Positions 17,022 through 26,411 of a stretch of DNA of 38,754 bases are shown here, in pieces. The DNA lies in NCBI GenBank assembly GCA_025963675.1, contig JAOQAJ010000338.1, positions 1 to 38,754 on the forward strand. Reading direction: 5' to 3'. The notes beneath the pieces are model-generated. The model was not told the DNA's origin. It searched no databases and saw nothing but the letters and a program-made list of their open reading frames with translations. The translations under genes were made by a program, and so were the position numbers. Origin of the DNA: Segetibacter sp. (GTDB taxonomy: Bacteria; Bacteroidota; Bacteroidia; Chitinophagales; Chitinophagaceae). The number at the start of each line of letters is the position of its first letter. The stretch's first letter is position 1.

Positions 17022-19307
17022 CTAATTGTTTCTAAAATTGTAAGCTAAACCTACATTTATTGTTCTTAACTGACCGGGACGGTAAGAAGTACCAAACGCG
17101 CTTTTCTCAACCACTGTTGCAAAAACCTTATCTGCAACATTTATGCAGTTTGCCCAAATTTCAAACCCTTTTATGTTATACGCCGCCCTCAAATTGAAGG
17201 CAGTAAAGCCATTGTAGGTAGCTGTATTTTGAGGGTCTGTAAAATATTTGCTCATGCCCTGCATTTCTACGGCTATTCTGAAGCCTTTGAAATAATGTGG
17301 CTTATAAGTGATTTCGCTGTTATAAATGAAAGGCGGCGCCTGTGCCATTTTATGCCCCGAATAGTCTTTGCCTCGCTCGATATAATCAACGTACCGGTGT
17401 TGGGCATAAGCGCTTGCGAGTCGAATGCTAAGGTCTTCTACAGGAGCATATTTTATGTTTACTTCAACTCCTTTGTGACTTGTTTTTCCCGCATTTTGGT
17501 TTTGGTATGTACCATCCGCCAGCCTTACACTTACAATCTCATTTTCTCCATCTAATTTGTATAACGATACTTCTGCATAACCTTTATTGGCCGCAAAAAA
17601 AACCCAGCCACCTATTTCATAATTGTTGTACGACGATGCTTTTAACACTGGCACTTTTACGCCAGTGTACAAGTCCGTAATATTTGGCGGAGCAAAGCCT
17701 ACACTATAATTAAGATAAGCGCCATTATTTTTACCAAAATCATAGGTAAGACCCAGCTTAGGTGTAAAGTGATCGAAGTGATCGGTAGCATCAGGAGCGC
17801 CGGTAAAAGCACCTGGTAATAAATGATTATCAAATTGATAATCGAGCCTGTCATATCGAGCTGCAGCTACCAGCTTTAGTTTGTCTGTTGGCTTGTATTC
17901 AACCTGGGTAAACACTGCTGTATTTAAAAGATCAACATTGTAGTTGGTTAATAGGCTGTCTTTCGGTCTATAGTTGTAATAAACTTTGTTTGCATCTCTA
18001 TCTACATCTATAAACTGAGCTATATAAGTAGCGGGGCTGATATCAAGGCTGACACCTGAAATCAGTTTTGCATTTATTGACCTTAGTTTGGTTGTGTGCT
18101 GTAACACTGAACCATAACTTTTAAAGCCATCTTCATTAATCTGACCTTTTGCCTTAAGTGGATTCGCAGAAATGTTACTTATGGAATAGAAGGGATTTTG
18201 ACCAATGACTGAATTGCGATGAAAAACCGTAAAAGTGGTTTTATTGTAATCGCTCCATTCTCTTGAAAGTGTACTTCTGAGTCGAAACGCATCTACTTTT
18301 CTATAAGTAAACCGGTAAAAACTGATGTAATCTTTATTGTAAAAATGAGCACTGTCAAGCCCACCTTTCTGATCCGTTTTGTAAGCTATGTAATCAGTAA
18401 CTGTAGAGAGTTTGATTTTTTCCGTAAAATCATAATCAGCTCTTAGGGTTAAGGCTGTTTTTTCGAAATCGTTGTGTTCCTGGTCCGGCTGATTTTGGTT
18501 CGCATAATATCCGCCTACAAAAAATCCAAACTTTTTGTGAGTATTACTAAGGCTGAAGTCAGTTCGCTTATAACCTCTGCTACCTACTTCTGCCTGCACT
18601 TTGCCTGAAAGGAAAGGTGAAGGCAATTGAGTAATAAAATTAATTGCACCGCCTACTGCTTCACTTCCGTACAACGACGATGCAGGGCCTTTAATCACTT
18701 CAATTCTTTCCAATGAAGCCTGGTTGATTTCAATCAATGCATTGTGATTAAAGTCTCCCGTTGTTCTAATGGGAATGCCATCTTCTAAATAAAGAAAAAG
18801 ATTTTTGGTTCCCAAAGGCTGTCGTACCGACATTTCATGTTGCTCGTTGCCCAGATCAACCATGTACGCGCCGGGCACTTTGTTTATCAGCATATCAAGT
18901 CTTGTAGCTTTCGTTTCATTAATGGTAGTTTTAGAAATAACATTTATAGCAACCGGAATTTCTGTGCGCCGTTGAAAGTCTCTGCTTCCTGAAACAACTA
19001 CGTCGTTTAGGTTTGCAAAAGAAGGAGTTAATGAAACGAATAAATGAGATCCAGAAGCAACCACAATCTTTGGATTGTAGCCAATGGAAGTAAGTTGAAG
19101 ACTATCGCGAACCGAAATGACATTCAGAACGAAGTTGCCGTTCTCGTCAGCGGTAGTATTTGCCCGGTTATTTAAAACAGAGATAGATGCCCCTGTAATA
19201 GGTTGGTTAGTAGTAGCATCAATTACCATTCCTTTTATAGTTATTTGAGAATATGCAATATTAAGTGCCATTAATAGCAGCACTAATAAGCCTGTTCGCT
19301 TATTCAT
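17022..19307 (-). CDS. TonB-dependent outer-membrane receptor
   Basis: 761 aa. Signal peptide 1-20, then a CarbopepD-like domain (21-110; ITIKGMVIDATTNQPITGASISV), a plug (about 118-225; DVVVSGSRDFQRRTEIPVAINV... to EVIKGPASSLYGSEAVGGAINF) and a 22-strand barrel to a C-terminal NVGLAYNFRNN. It imports a ligand using TonB energy. There is no SusD-like partner, which argues against glycan uptake. Neighbours (HMA protein, Cys-rich protein, Cys-rich propeller, CopA further upstream) point to copper or a copper complex as substrate; this is inferred from context only. Confidence 0.9.
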   Translation of the reverse strand: MNKRTGLLVLLLMALNIAYSQITIKGMVIDATTNQPITGASISVLNNRANTTADENGNFVLNVISVRDSLQLTSIGYNPKIVVASGSHLFVSLTPSFANLNDVVVSGSRDFQRRTEIPVAINVISKTTINETKATRLDMLINKVPGAYMVDLGNEQHEMSVRQPLGTKNLFLYLEDGIPIRTTGDFNHNALIEINQASLERIEVIKGPASSLYGSEAVGGAINFITQLPSPFLSGKVQAEVGSRGYKRTDFSLSNTHKKFGFFVGGYYANQNQPDQEHNDFEKTALTLRADYDFTEKIKLSTVTDYIAYKTDQKGGLDSAHFYNKDYISFYRFTYRKVDAFRLRSTLSREWSDYNKTTFTVFHRNSVIGQNPFYSISNISANPLKAKGQINEDGFKSYGSVLQHTTKLRSINAKLISGVSLDISPATYIAQFIDVDRDANKVYYNYRPKDSLLTNYNVDLLNTAVFTQVEYKPTDKLKLVAAARYDRLDYQFDNHLLPGAFTGAPDATDHFDHFTPKLGLTYDFGKNNGAYLNYSVGFAPPNITDLYTGVKVPVLKASSYNNYEIGGWVFFAANKGYAEVSLYKLDGENEIVSVRLADGTYQNQNAGKTSHKGVEVNIKYAPVEDLSIRLASAYAQHRYVDYIERGKDYSGHKMAQAPPFIYNSEITYKPHYFKGFRIAVEMQGMSKYFTDPQNTATYNGFTAFNLRAAYNIKGFEIWANCINVADKVFATVVEKSAFGTSYRPGQLRTINVGLAYNFRNN

Positions 19308-19380
19308 AATTTCCGGTTTAAAGCATTAAGATTCATCTTCCAAATAGCCAGAAGATGGTGAACATGTTGGGGTTTCCGCT

Positions 19381-19749
19381 TTAAGCGATAGGGGGACGAA
19401 AGATAGAACGGGGGTAAGATGACAACTGCGACGGATGCTTATGCTTACAATTTCTAAAGCTATCTTGATTATAGCCAGCTATTTTTATTGGTTCTGAAAG
19501 ATCGAGCCATTGTAGATCAATATTCGATTTTTTATTTACCGGTACCTGCCGGTCTTGTTTGTCCTGTTCCTTCAATTGCTTTGCGAGGTAACATTTGCCG
19601 TTACAATGCATTTTTGGCTTCTCCTTATTAATGCAGAGAACCCGGGCTATATAACTTTTATTAAGAAAATAATCGGCCTCGATCGCAAACCTGCTAAAGG
19701 TTTGTAGAAAGATAATTAGTAAAAGTGATATGGTGCAAAGTTGCTTCAA
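19381..19749 (-). CDS. Small exported Cys/His-containing protein next to the TonB receptor
   Basis: 122 aa with a hydrophobic N-terminus (signal peptide, 1-21). A conserved-looking central block reads YIARVLCINKEKPKMHCNGK followed by CYLAKQLKEQ, with Cys39, Cys49 and Cys53, and a second site near the C-terminus FRNCKHKHPS (Cys101, His103, His105). Spacing and residue type would suit metal binding. I do not know a named family. It lies 73 bp upstream of the TonB receptor on the same strand, which fits an accessory role in metal uptake or sensing. Confidence 0.65.
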   Translation of the reverse strand: MKQLCTISLLLIIFLQTFSRFAIEADYFLNKSYIARVLCINKEKPKMHCNGKCYLAKQLKEQDKQDRQVPVNKKSNIDLQWLDLSEPIKIAGYNQDSFRNCKHKHPSQLSSYPRSIFRPPIA

Positions 19750-19820
19750 TTACATGCCGGGTTAAAGGAATAAGATGATGGGTAAAAATTTTGCGAAAAT
19801 AAATACTTGAAGTATGCAAT

Positions 19821-20237
19821 TTAATGTTTCATAAGTTGTACCGTTGACTTACTTCCAACGGACGGATCTTTAAGATCAATAATATATTCAGAAATATTTT
19901 CCACTTTCCATACACGGTTTACATTTTTTAAGCTGGAACTGGCAGTTGTAATATTTATCGTAAGGGTATTATTACCAGCAGTATTTTTTTCAGTCCAGGT
20001 ACCATTATAATCTGTACCCTCCTGGGTCGCCACTAAAGAACCTGTTGAATTAAATTTGATAAAGGTCATGCCAATGTCAATTGACCTATTGTTTTCAAAA
20101 TAAGTCACCATCCAATCGCCCGTTTTCACTGCTTCGGTAACCGGTAAACGGCCTTCCTCTGTTTTATTAACCTCACTCTTATCACAAGATGCAAGTGCAA
20201 AAGTCATTAGAAGTAAAAAAGGGATTGTAAGTTTCAT
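19821..20237 (-). CDS. Lipocalin-like small lipoprotein
   Basis: 138 aa from the ATG at 20237 (MKLTIPFLLLMTFALASC; lipid Cys18). The frame runs 8 codons further up but that start would spoil the signal peptide. After it: a WMVTYFENN strand, FIKFNSTGSLVATQEGTDYNGTW and ISEYIIDLKDPS, a pattern seen in lipocalin-like domains of Bacteroidota lipoproteins. No metal motif is seen. It lies 42 bp after the beta-barrel gene on the same strand. Confidence 0.65.
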   Translation of the reverse strand: MKLTIPFLLLMTFALASCDKSEVNKTEEGRLPVTEAVKTGDWMVTYFENNRSIDIGMTFIKFNSTGSLVATQEGTDYNGTWTEKNTAGNNTLTINITTASSSLKNVNRVWKVENISEYIIDLKDPSVGSKSTVQLMKH

Positions 20238-20279
20238 AACTAGTATTTTAATAAAGATCAATTTTTATACTCTTAACAA

Positions 20280-21098
20280 TTACTTCCAAGCATTCAAAAT
20301 GGTTCTTTCTAAACCTACTTCCAAAGCGTGTTGACCCACCCGAGTCATATTACTTTGAAGCTGGAAACGACCACCGATATTTATTTTAGTATTGCTATTG
20401 AAAATGAATTGAACTGCAGGAGCAATATCAACAAAATGGCGATTATTATCCAAACACTTCGACCCTAATAGCTCAAGATATATATTGAGGTTCATCTGTT
20501 TATAATCTACATATTCTTTTGGTAGCAATAAATACCCGGCAGACATTGAATAACTAAACATTTGAAGGGAGTGATTTAACAAAGAATGATGTTCTGCGTC
20601 GTTTTTTGTAAAAATTCTTAAATAAGAAGTCGTAGCAGAAACTGCAATTTTGTTTATTAATTGTGTAGCAATTAGTCCGCCCTGTACTCCGTTATTATCG
20701 CCGTCCAGTCCCATTTCATCGTAAACATATTGATGTCGGGTAAAGCCACCCTCCATAAAGGCGGCCATCCTGAAATGTTTGTGAAGGTCATCGTTTGATA
20801 AGAAGCGATATTTAGTGTAAATTCTTGCCCCGTCAAATTGAAGTTTATCGAGACGATAATAGTTTGAAAATGCGGAACCGACATTTACCGTCAGATTTTT
20901 ATTGATACCGACTGTGGCCTGTGGAATATAACGATTACGAAAGTAAGTGTTGTACTTGTTATCGGGAAAGCGGGCTGTCCAATTAAATGCAATTGACCTT
21001 GCAGGTCTCGAGCTGGCAGATTCACTGAATACATAAAGCTCCTGCGAACGGCAGTCAGAAGCCAGTAGCAAAAACAGAAAATAGAGCAGTACTTTCAC
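20280..21098 (-). CDS. Outer-membrane beta-barrel protein of unknown function
   Basis: 272 aa, signal peptide 1-18. Alternating hydrophobic/aromatic strands throughout (AFNWTARFPDNKYNTY, RYIPQATVGINKNLTVNVGSA, YTKYRFLSNDD), ending in VGLERTILNAW. It looks like the transporter/porin-type barrels found with heavy-metal genes, but no family can be named. It lies 49 bp after the secreted HMA gene and upstream of a lipoprotein. Confidence 0.65.
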   Translation of the reverse strand: MKVLLYFLFLLLASDCRSQELYVFSESASSRPARSIAFNWTARFPDNKYNTYFRNRYIPQATVGINKNLTVNVGSAFSNYYRLDKLQFDGARIYTKYRFLSNDDLHKHFRMAAFMEGGFTRHQYVYDEMGLDGDNNGVQGGLIATQLINKIAVSATTSYLRIFTKNDAEHHSLLNHSLQMFSYSMSAGYLLLPKEYVDYKQMNLNIYLELLGSKCLDNNRHFVDIAPAVQFIFNSNTKINIGGRFQLQSNMTRVGQHALEVGLERTILNAWK

Positions 21099-21147
21099 TT
21101 CAGGTAATTTAGCCCATCAACCATAAATCGAATCTTTGTATAATCTG

Positions 21148-21630
21148 CTATATCATTACGTAATAAATACCCAAAGGCTGCTGCTCCAAATTTATTTTTT
21201 TCAACTCTTTTGCAGAAACAAAGCCTTTGTTCATTACTCTTACCTGTTTCTCGCCATTTAGAGACTGCTCATTTGGGGCAAAAAACCGAAGTGTTATATT
21301 ACCGATTTTGACCGGCGTATTACTTTGAACCTTTACATCTTTGCACCGTACAGTTGCAATAAACTTGGCAACAGAATAACCTGCATCTTCCACTTTATCT
21401 TTTAGCACCGCAAAATCTATTGAAGCCCCTGGCTTAAACGTTATTTCAAAAGTTGAAGTTTTTATGTTGGCTTCGATGTTATGAACGAAATTGACTGTTT
21501 TCAAAGACTTGAAAATAGAATTGCTACACATACTACAGGTAAGACCGTTTGCTTGTAAGGAAACTTTGGTAACCTGCGCGTTTGTTACAATTGAAAATAG
21601 AATTGCTATAACAAATAGAAATCGTTTCAT
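21148..21630 (-). CDS. Secreted heavy-metal-associated (HMA) domain protein
   Basis: 160 aa. Signal peptide 1-18 (cleaved before QVTKVSLQ). Residues 20-92 form an HMA fold with the copper motif GLTCSMC (Cys32 and Cys35) in the first loop. The C-terminal half (95-160) has a small beta-rich part I cannot name, with one further Cys in VRCKDVKV. HMA proteins are normally cytoplasmic chaperones or ATPase domains, so an exported one suggests a periplasmic Cu(I) carrier. First gene of the minus-strand series leading to the TonB receptor. Confidence 0.85.
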   Translation of the reverse strand: MKRFLFVIAILFSIVTNAQVTKVSLQANGLTCSMCSNSIFKSLKTVNFVHNIEANIKTSTFEITFKPGASIDFAVLKDKVEDAGYSVAKFIATVRCKDVKVQSNTPVKIGNITLRFFAPNEQSLNGEKQVRVMNKGFVSAKELKKINLEQQPLGIYYVMI

Positions 21631-21832
21631 AATCGCTGTTAATAATCACCAATTTACTTTATAAATAGCAATTGAAACAAAGGATAAAGTTAAATACTTT
21701 GTTCTTTGATTAGCTATTTAATCACTAGTTGGCCTGGTTGCTTTGCTGACTATAATCCGGATTTACCTGAGGGTAATATAACGTGTTCAGTCAAGGCTTA
21801 CAAAACAAAAACGTTATAGTGAGAAACAGTTA

Positions 21833-22084
21833 TCATTTCAAATGCAGTGAGTTCTTTTTGTGCAGGCGTTTCAGCTTCACTCTAAAATTTTTGTCGGGAT
21901 TGTGATCACATAGAATAATAAAATCAATGTCACTTTTGCTAATATGAAAATCATTTATGGGAATGGACCCGGTAATATAAAATCCTTTAATAAAACCAGG
22001 ATTGATTTCTTCAATTCCTGAAAAAAGATCAGATAAAATCTTATCGACGAGTTCAGAAACTTTTACAGAATTTAAATTATTCAC
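21833..22084 (-). pseudogene. Nucleotidyltransferase-domain fragment
   Basis: 83 aa with the motif GFYITGSIPINDFHISKSDI followed by DFIIL: a Gly-Ser pair, then D-x-D, as in the DNA polymerase beta-like nucleotidyltransferase fold (AadA/DUF4111-type enzymes of about 250 aa). Only the N-terminal third is present; the frame stops after HLK and no continuation is visible in the other frames. It is probably a remnant. Confidence 0.55.
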
Positions 22085-22177
22085 ATCATTAAAGTTGATG
22101 CTTCAGAATTCAAAATACAGCCTTGAAGTCTGCTTTTGTTGCAAGTAATTTAGCGATTTCCTCTTGCATGTTTGCGG

Positions 22178-24598
22178 CTATAATTTCATTGATCGCAGCC
22201 TGAGACTGTTTGAGACTACTGAAACAGAGCTAAGCGCCATTGCAGCTCCTGCCATCATTGGATTCAATAAGAACCCGGTAAAAGGATACAATATACCGGC
22301 AGCAATTGGAATACCGATTAAATTATAGATAAAGGCCCAAAAAAGGTTTTGCCTGATTGTAGCAACCGTATGTTTTGAAAGCTTAATTGCCTTGGGGATC
22401 TTAGCAAGGTCTGAAGAAATTATTGTCATCTTTGCTACGTCCATTGCGATATCACTTCCTTTTCCCATTGCGATACTTACATCCGCCTGCGCTAACGCGT
22501 TACTATCATTAATGCCATCACCTACCATTGCTACAACTTTGCCCTGTTGCTGCAGCTCTTTTACAAATTCCGCTTTATGTGCCGGCAATACTTCAGCTTT
22601 AAAATGCTTTATACCAACTTTCTCTGCGATTGCTCTTGCCGTTGATTGGTTATCTCCTGTTAGCATATACACTTCAATACCTGCTGCCTGCAATTGTTGC
22701 ACTGCTTTAGCCGATGTTTCCTTTATCTTATCAGCGATAGCTATTACCGCCAACGCCTGCTTTTCATCAGCAAAATAAATAACTGTCTTTGCTTCGCCAA
22801 GCCAGCTTGCTGCCAGGCTCTCTAATTGAGCATTAACGGAAATATTATTTGTTACCAGCAATCCTGTACTTCCGGCAAAGTAAATTCTATCATTAATTAT
22901 TGCTTTGGCACCGAACCCTGTTATGCTTTCAAAATGTTCTACAGGAAGCAACTCAACGTTACCAACATGTTGTACCACAGCTTCAGCCAGAGGATGTTCC
23001 GATTGCTTTTCCAAAGAGGCTAATTCCCTTATTTTACTTGTTTCATTATTTAGCCAGAAAATATCTGTAACAACCGGTTTGCCTTCAGTAATCGTTCCTG
23101 TCTTATCAAGAATGATGGCATTTATCTTTTTCGCCATTTCAAGACTTTCTGCATCTTTAATGAGTATACCGTTCTCCGCCCCCTTACCAACACCGGCCAT
23201 TATAGCGGTCGGAGTAGCCAAACCCAGGGCGCAAGGACATGCAATCACCAGAACTGTAACCAGGGCCAGTAGTCCTTGTGTAAATCCGTTTTCCCCACCT
23301 AAAACGATCCATGCTACTAAACTAACAATTGCGATAGCAATAACGATGGGAACAAAAATGCCTGCTATTTTGTCTACCAGTTTTTGTACAGGCGCTTTAC
23401 TTCCCTGTGCTTCCTGTACCATTTTTATGATCTGTGCCAATACAGTGTCTCCGCCTACTTTGTCTGCTATAAACTGGAAGCTGCCTTTTTGGTTGATCGT
23501 ACCTGCAAATACTTTATCGCCTTGTCTTTTCTCCAGAGGAATGGGCTCGCCACTAATCATACTTTCATCAACGAACGAATTTCCTGTGTTGACCGTGCCG
23601 TCCACTGCAATCTTTTCACCCGGCTTTACTAATAACGTATCACCAACTTTCACACTGGTAATTGGCATTTCCATTTGATGCCCTCCATGGTGAACTATCG
23701 TTACTGTTTTAGGCTGTAAACCCATCAGCTTTTTAATTGCTGAAGAGGTATTGCCTTTAGCTTGTTCTTCTAACATTTTGCCTAATAAAATGAATGCAAT
23801 CACAACAGCAGAAGCCTCGAAATAAACGTGCGCATGTAGTCCTTTGCTATGCCAATATTGAGGAAACAAAGTGTTGAAAACACTAAAAATATAAGCAACC
23901 CCTGTGCTTAGAGCAACCAGCGTATCCATATTGGCTGAGCGATGCTTTGTTTGTTTCCATGCGCCAACGAAAAATTGTCTTCCAAATACCAAAACAACCG
24001 GTGTTGCTAATGCCCACATGATATAATTAGCATAAGGAAGATCCATTAAGAACATCCCTATTATTACAGTAGGAATAGAAAGCAAAACCGAACCAATTGT
24101 TTTCTTTTTGAGCTTTTCAAATTTTTGCCTGTGCAATTCTTCCAGTTCGTCTTTTGCCACTTCGCTTTCATCAATCATAAGGTCATAACCGATACCTTGT
24201 AAAGCCGCTTTTAATTTGTGAGGATCCGTAATGGTTGGAATGTATTCTACCTGTGCTGTAGCATTTGCATAATTCACTGCCACATTTACTACTCCTGGTT
24301 GAGTTTCGAGTATGCTCTGTGAACTGCTTGCGCAGGATGCGCAACTCATATTGAGAACCGGAAAATTTTTCTTTACTGTATCTACACCATAACCTAAATC
24401 CCGTATTGCTTTCACTGCATTAGGAACTACTTCAAGCTGGCCATTTGTATCAATGACTGCCCGGCTGTTATTGATGTCTATTTTATGGCTTGTAATGCCT
24501 GGAACCTTGCTTAGACCTCTGTCAACTATTAAGGCGCAGTGTTCATTGTCAACCCCTTCAAGGGGAATATATATTGGGTTATTGATTTCCGTTGCCAT
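22178..24598 (-). CDS. copA: Copper-exporting P1B-type ATPase CopA
   Basis: 806 aa. It pumps Cu(I) out of the cytoplasm using ATP. Two N-terminal HMA folds: the first has lost its CxxC (EHC at 19-21 remains), the second keeps CASC (Cys86, Cys89). Membrane segments start near 167. The actuator loop has SGEP (349-352), the channel helix has CPC (454-456), phosphorylation is at Asp498 (DKTGT), the P1B signature SEHPLAEAV and the hinge [10 protein letters not shown] are present. The last helices carry the conserved N(L)IGIPIAAG and [20 protein letters not shown] typical of CopA. A -7 box TAGCTTTG (24621-24628) and a GTATC/GATAC dyad lie between promoter and start. Upstream are the Cys-rich propeller and the HMA-AraC regulator. 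Confidence 0.95.
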   Translation of the reverse strand: MATEINNPIYIPLEGVDNEHCALIVDRGLSKVPGITSHKIDINNSRAVIDTNGQLEVVPNAVKAIRDLGYGVDTVKKNFPVLNMSCASCASSSQSILETQPGVVNVAVNYANATAQVEYIPTITDPHKLKAALQGIGYDLMIDESEVAKDELEELHRQKFEKLKKKTIGSVLLSIPTVIIGMFLMDLPYANYIMWALATPVVLVFGRQFFVGAWKQTKHRSANMDTLVALSTGVAYIFSVFNTLFPQYWHSKGLHAHVYFEASAVVIAFILLGKMLEEQAKGNTSSAIKKLMGLQPKTVTIVHHGGHQMEMPITSVKVGDTLLVKPGEKIAVDGTVNTGNSFVDESMISGEPIPLEKRQGDKVFAGTINQKGSFQFIADKVGGDTVLAQIIKMVQEAQGSKAPVQKLVDKIAGIFVPIVIAIAIVSLVAWIVLGGENGFTQGLLALVTVLVIACPCALGLATPTAIMAGVGKGAENGILIKDAESLEMAKKINAIILDKTGTITEGKPVVTDIFWLNNETSKIRELASLEKQSEHPLAEAVVQHVGNVELLPVEHFESITGFGAKAIINDRIYFAGSTGLLVTNNISVNAQLESLAASWLGEAKTVIYFADEKQALAVIAIADKIKETSAKAVQQLQAAGIEVYMLTGDNQSTARAIAEKVGIKHFKAEVLPAHKAEFVKELQQQGKVVAMVGDGINDSNALAQADVSIAMGKGSDIAMDVAKMTIISSDLAKIPKAIKLSKHTVATIRQNLFWAFIYNLIGIPIAAGILYPFTGFLLNPMMAGAAMALSSVSVVSNSLRLRSMKL

Positions 24599-24602
24599 AT
24601 TT

Positions 24603-24618
24603 GTATCGTATTAGATAC
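24603..24618. promoter_or_regulatory. Dyad at the copA start region
   Basis: GTATC-N6-GATAC, between the copA -7 box and its ATG, covering the expected transcription start. Placement suits a repressor or a copper-sensing regulator; no second copy was found in the window. Confidence 0.35.
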
Positions 24619-24620
24619 GG

Positions 24621-24628
24621 CAAAGCTA
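24621..24628 (-). promoter_or_regulatory. copA -7 box (TAGCTTTG)
   Basis: Exact match to the Bacteroidota -7 consensus TAnnTTTG on the minus strand, 22 bp before the copA ATG. No convincing TTTG -33 box at 19-bp spacing was seen, which fits an activator-dependent promoter. Confidence 0.5.
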
Positions 24629-24689
24629 CAATTGTTGCCAACGGATGTTGTTACACAATTGTGGTTAAGATTTGTAAGATTTTGAGTTG

Positions 24690-25739
24690 TTATAGTTCAA
24701 CAACAGAAGCATGAATTTGCTGATCATTTTCCCAAACGCAAATAACATGTTCATTATTCAACGCTTTAATTAATGGCAGACTTCCTTTACCCAGGTCTTT
24801 TTTTATACCCTGCGGCTTCATAACGATTACATTTCCATTTTCGCCCCATGCATACACCTTTTTCCCGTTTACGGTTTCAATGGTACATCCCTTGCCTTCG
24901 CCAATTTCCTTTTCTGGTTCACCTGGCGATGAAGCAAATATTTTTCCTTCGCGACGCCATACTGTTTCCGGTGTGCCGGTATTATTGATAGCAAGACCGC
25001 CGCCATCCATAGGACAACCTTTTAATTTCCATGTACCATTTCCCAACTTTTGTACCTGGTTGAATGAATTACCGCCATTAGACGACTTAGCCAGGTATAA
25101 GTCCCTGCTTCCATTTAACCAGTTTCTAAACATCACATACACGTTATTACCCTTAACCAAAACGGAGGGTTTGCAACATTCACAAACCGAACTATCAGGC
25201 GACTCATAAACCAAAATATTTTTACTCCAGGTTTTACCACCGTCTAATGATTTCGCACCATATACATTCTGCCCTTTCGCACCCCTTACCCCAAGCCAAA
25301 CCGTATATGCTTTCATTCCATCTGCACTCAAACCTATTAATGCCTCTTTTGCATTTTCGTCGACTTCATTCACTTTTATTGCCTTTGTCCATTTGCCTGA
25401 TGCTTCTTTTTTATAAGAATAAATGTTCCCTTTCTGAGTACATGCTGTAACCACAACTCCATTGTCTGCAGCGGCTATCTGCGGACCGCGCATCGCTGAA
25501 GCAAATACCCCTGGCAAAACCCCGATCAGGGTTGGAGATGTAAAAGAGGTTCCATTTTTAGACACTGCATACATAATACTGTCACCGGTTCCATACACCA
25601 GGTGAATATTATTGTTCTTATCTTTTGTGATGTTAGGCATCCTTCCATGGGCCACAACAACTTCATCAGGCTCTTTCTTTTTAGCAGCAATTATTAAAAA
25701 AAAGAAAACAGGGATGAAAAATATGGTTACGATTTTCAT
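24690..25739 (-). CDS. Asp-box (sialidase-like) beta-propeller protein with Cys cluster, next to copA
   Basis: 349 aa from the ATG at 25739. The frame can be extended to a TTG at 25793, but that overlaps a likely TACTTTG -7 box and spoils the signal sequence (MKIVTIFFIPVFFFLIIAA). Asp-box motifs SLDGGKTW and SSNGGNSF are clear. The Cys cluster CECC (186-189) and GCPM (241-244) align with CCQCC and GCPH in the propeller at 15699, with the intervening R-x(2-7)-RD and W-x-I/L-x-GCP pattern conserved. No catalytic sialidase set is seen. It sits 91 bp upstream of copA and 107 bp after the HMA-AraC regulator. Likely exported, possibly copper-binding (inference). Confidence 0.8.
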   Translation of the reverse strand: MKIVTIFFIPVFFFLIIAAKKKEPDEVVVAHGRMPNITKDKNNNIHLVYGTGDSIMYAVSKNGTSFTSPTLIGVLPGVFASAMRGPQIAAADNGVVVTACTQKGNIYSYKKEASGKWTKAIKVNEVDENAKEALIGLSADGMKAYTVWLGVRGAKGQNVYGAKSLDGGKTWSKNILVYESPDSSVCECCKPSVLVKGNNVYVMFRNWLNGSRDLYLAKSSNGGNSFNQVQKLGNGTWKLKGCPMDGGGLAINNTGTPETVWRREGKIFASSPGEPEKEIGEGKGCTIETVNGKKVYAWGENGNVIVMKPQGIKKDLGKGSLPLIKALNNEHVICVWENDQQIHASVVEL

Positions 25740-25846
25740 GACAATTTTTTTAGAACGTATTTGAGAGTGAACCGCGAATTTTGCGACAAGCAAAGTAGCA
25801 TTATTTATCTTTTATTGTCCATTTTTTGAATAATCGTTTATAACCT

Positions 25847-26407
25847 TTACACCATATCCAGGGGCTTGCGTTTGTTTTCACCCACCTGCTTAAAATGACT
25901 TGGGCTAAGTCCGGTTACTTTTTTAAACTGATTTGAAAGGTGAGCAACACTGCTATAGCCTAACTTATATGCGATCTCGCTTAAGTTTAACTCGTCGTAA
26001 ATCAACAGCTCTTTTACCTTCTCAATTTTTTGATTGATAATATACTTTTCAATGGTAATGCCTTCAACTTCAGAAAAAAGACCGCTTAAGTAAGAATAAT
26101 CTTTATGAACCGTTTTTGATAAAATGTCAGAAAAGTTTTGTCGGTGTTCTTCCTCACTGTGATGAACGTGATGAATGATAGTGTTTTTTATCTTTTCGAT
26201 CAACTGTTGCTTGCCACTATCGAGTAATTCGAACCCGAGTATTTGTAAGTTTTTGTCAAGCCTTTCTATCTGGTCTTTAGATAGTTCCTTATCAGTTTCA
26301 ACTTCGCCGAGCGCCACGTTACAGGCAGTAATCGCAAGTTTTTCCAGCTCTTGTTTTACCACAAGTATGCAGCGGTTACAAACCATGTTTTTAATGTAGA
26401 GGTGCAT
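25847..26407 (-). CDS. HMA-AraC fusion: copper-binding domain joined to an AraC-type regulator
   Basis: 186 aa. Residues 1-63 form an HMA-like fold with the metal motif M8-V-C10-N-R-C13. A His-rich linker follows (HHVHH, 79-83). Residues ~103-176 form an AraC DNA-binding domain with two helix-turn-helix units (LNLSEIAYKLGYSSVAHLSNQF, then the AraC signature). It has no sugar-binding arabinose-type domain. Its position, upstream of a Cys-rich propeller and copA on the same strand, makes it a strong candidate for a Cu(I)-responsive regulator of this island. The -7 box is only 4 bases before its ATG, so the mRNA may be leaderless. Confidence 0.8.
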   Translation of the reverse strand: MHLYIKNMVCNRCILVVKQELEKLAITACNVALGEVETDKELSKDQIERLDKNLQILGFELLDSGKQQLIEKIKNTIIHHVHHSEEEHRQNFSDILSKTVHKDYSYLSGLFSEVEGITIEKYIINQKIEKVKELLIYDELNLSEIAYKLGYSSVAHLSNQFKKVTGLSPSHFKQVGENKRKPLDMV

Positions 26408-26411
26408 CGGG

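Noticed and set aside
22110-22169. 19-codon frame (MQEEIAKLLATKADFKAVF) after copA
   Set aside because: Protein-like but too short to judge, and its upstream extension overlaps the copA end in another frame.
25740-25793. TTG at 25793 as the start of the propeller next to copA
   Set aside because: It overlaps a likely TACTTTG -7 box and adds charged residues before the signal sequence.
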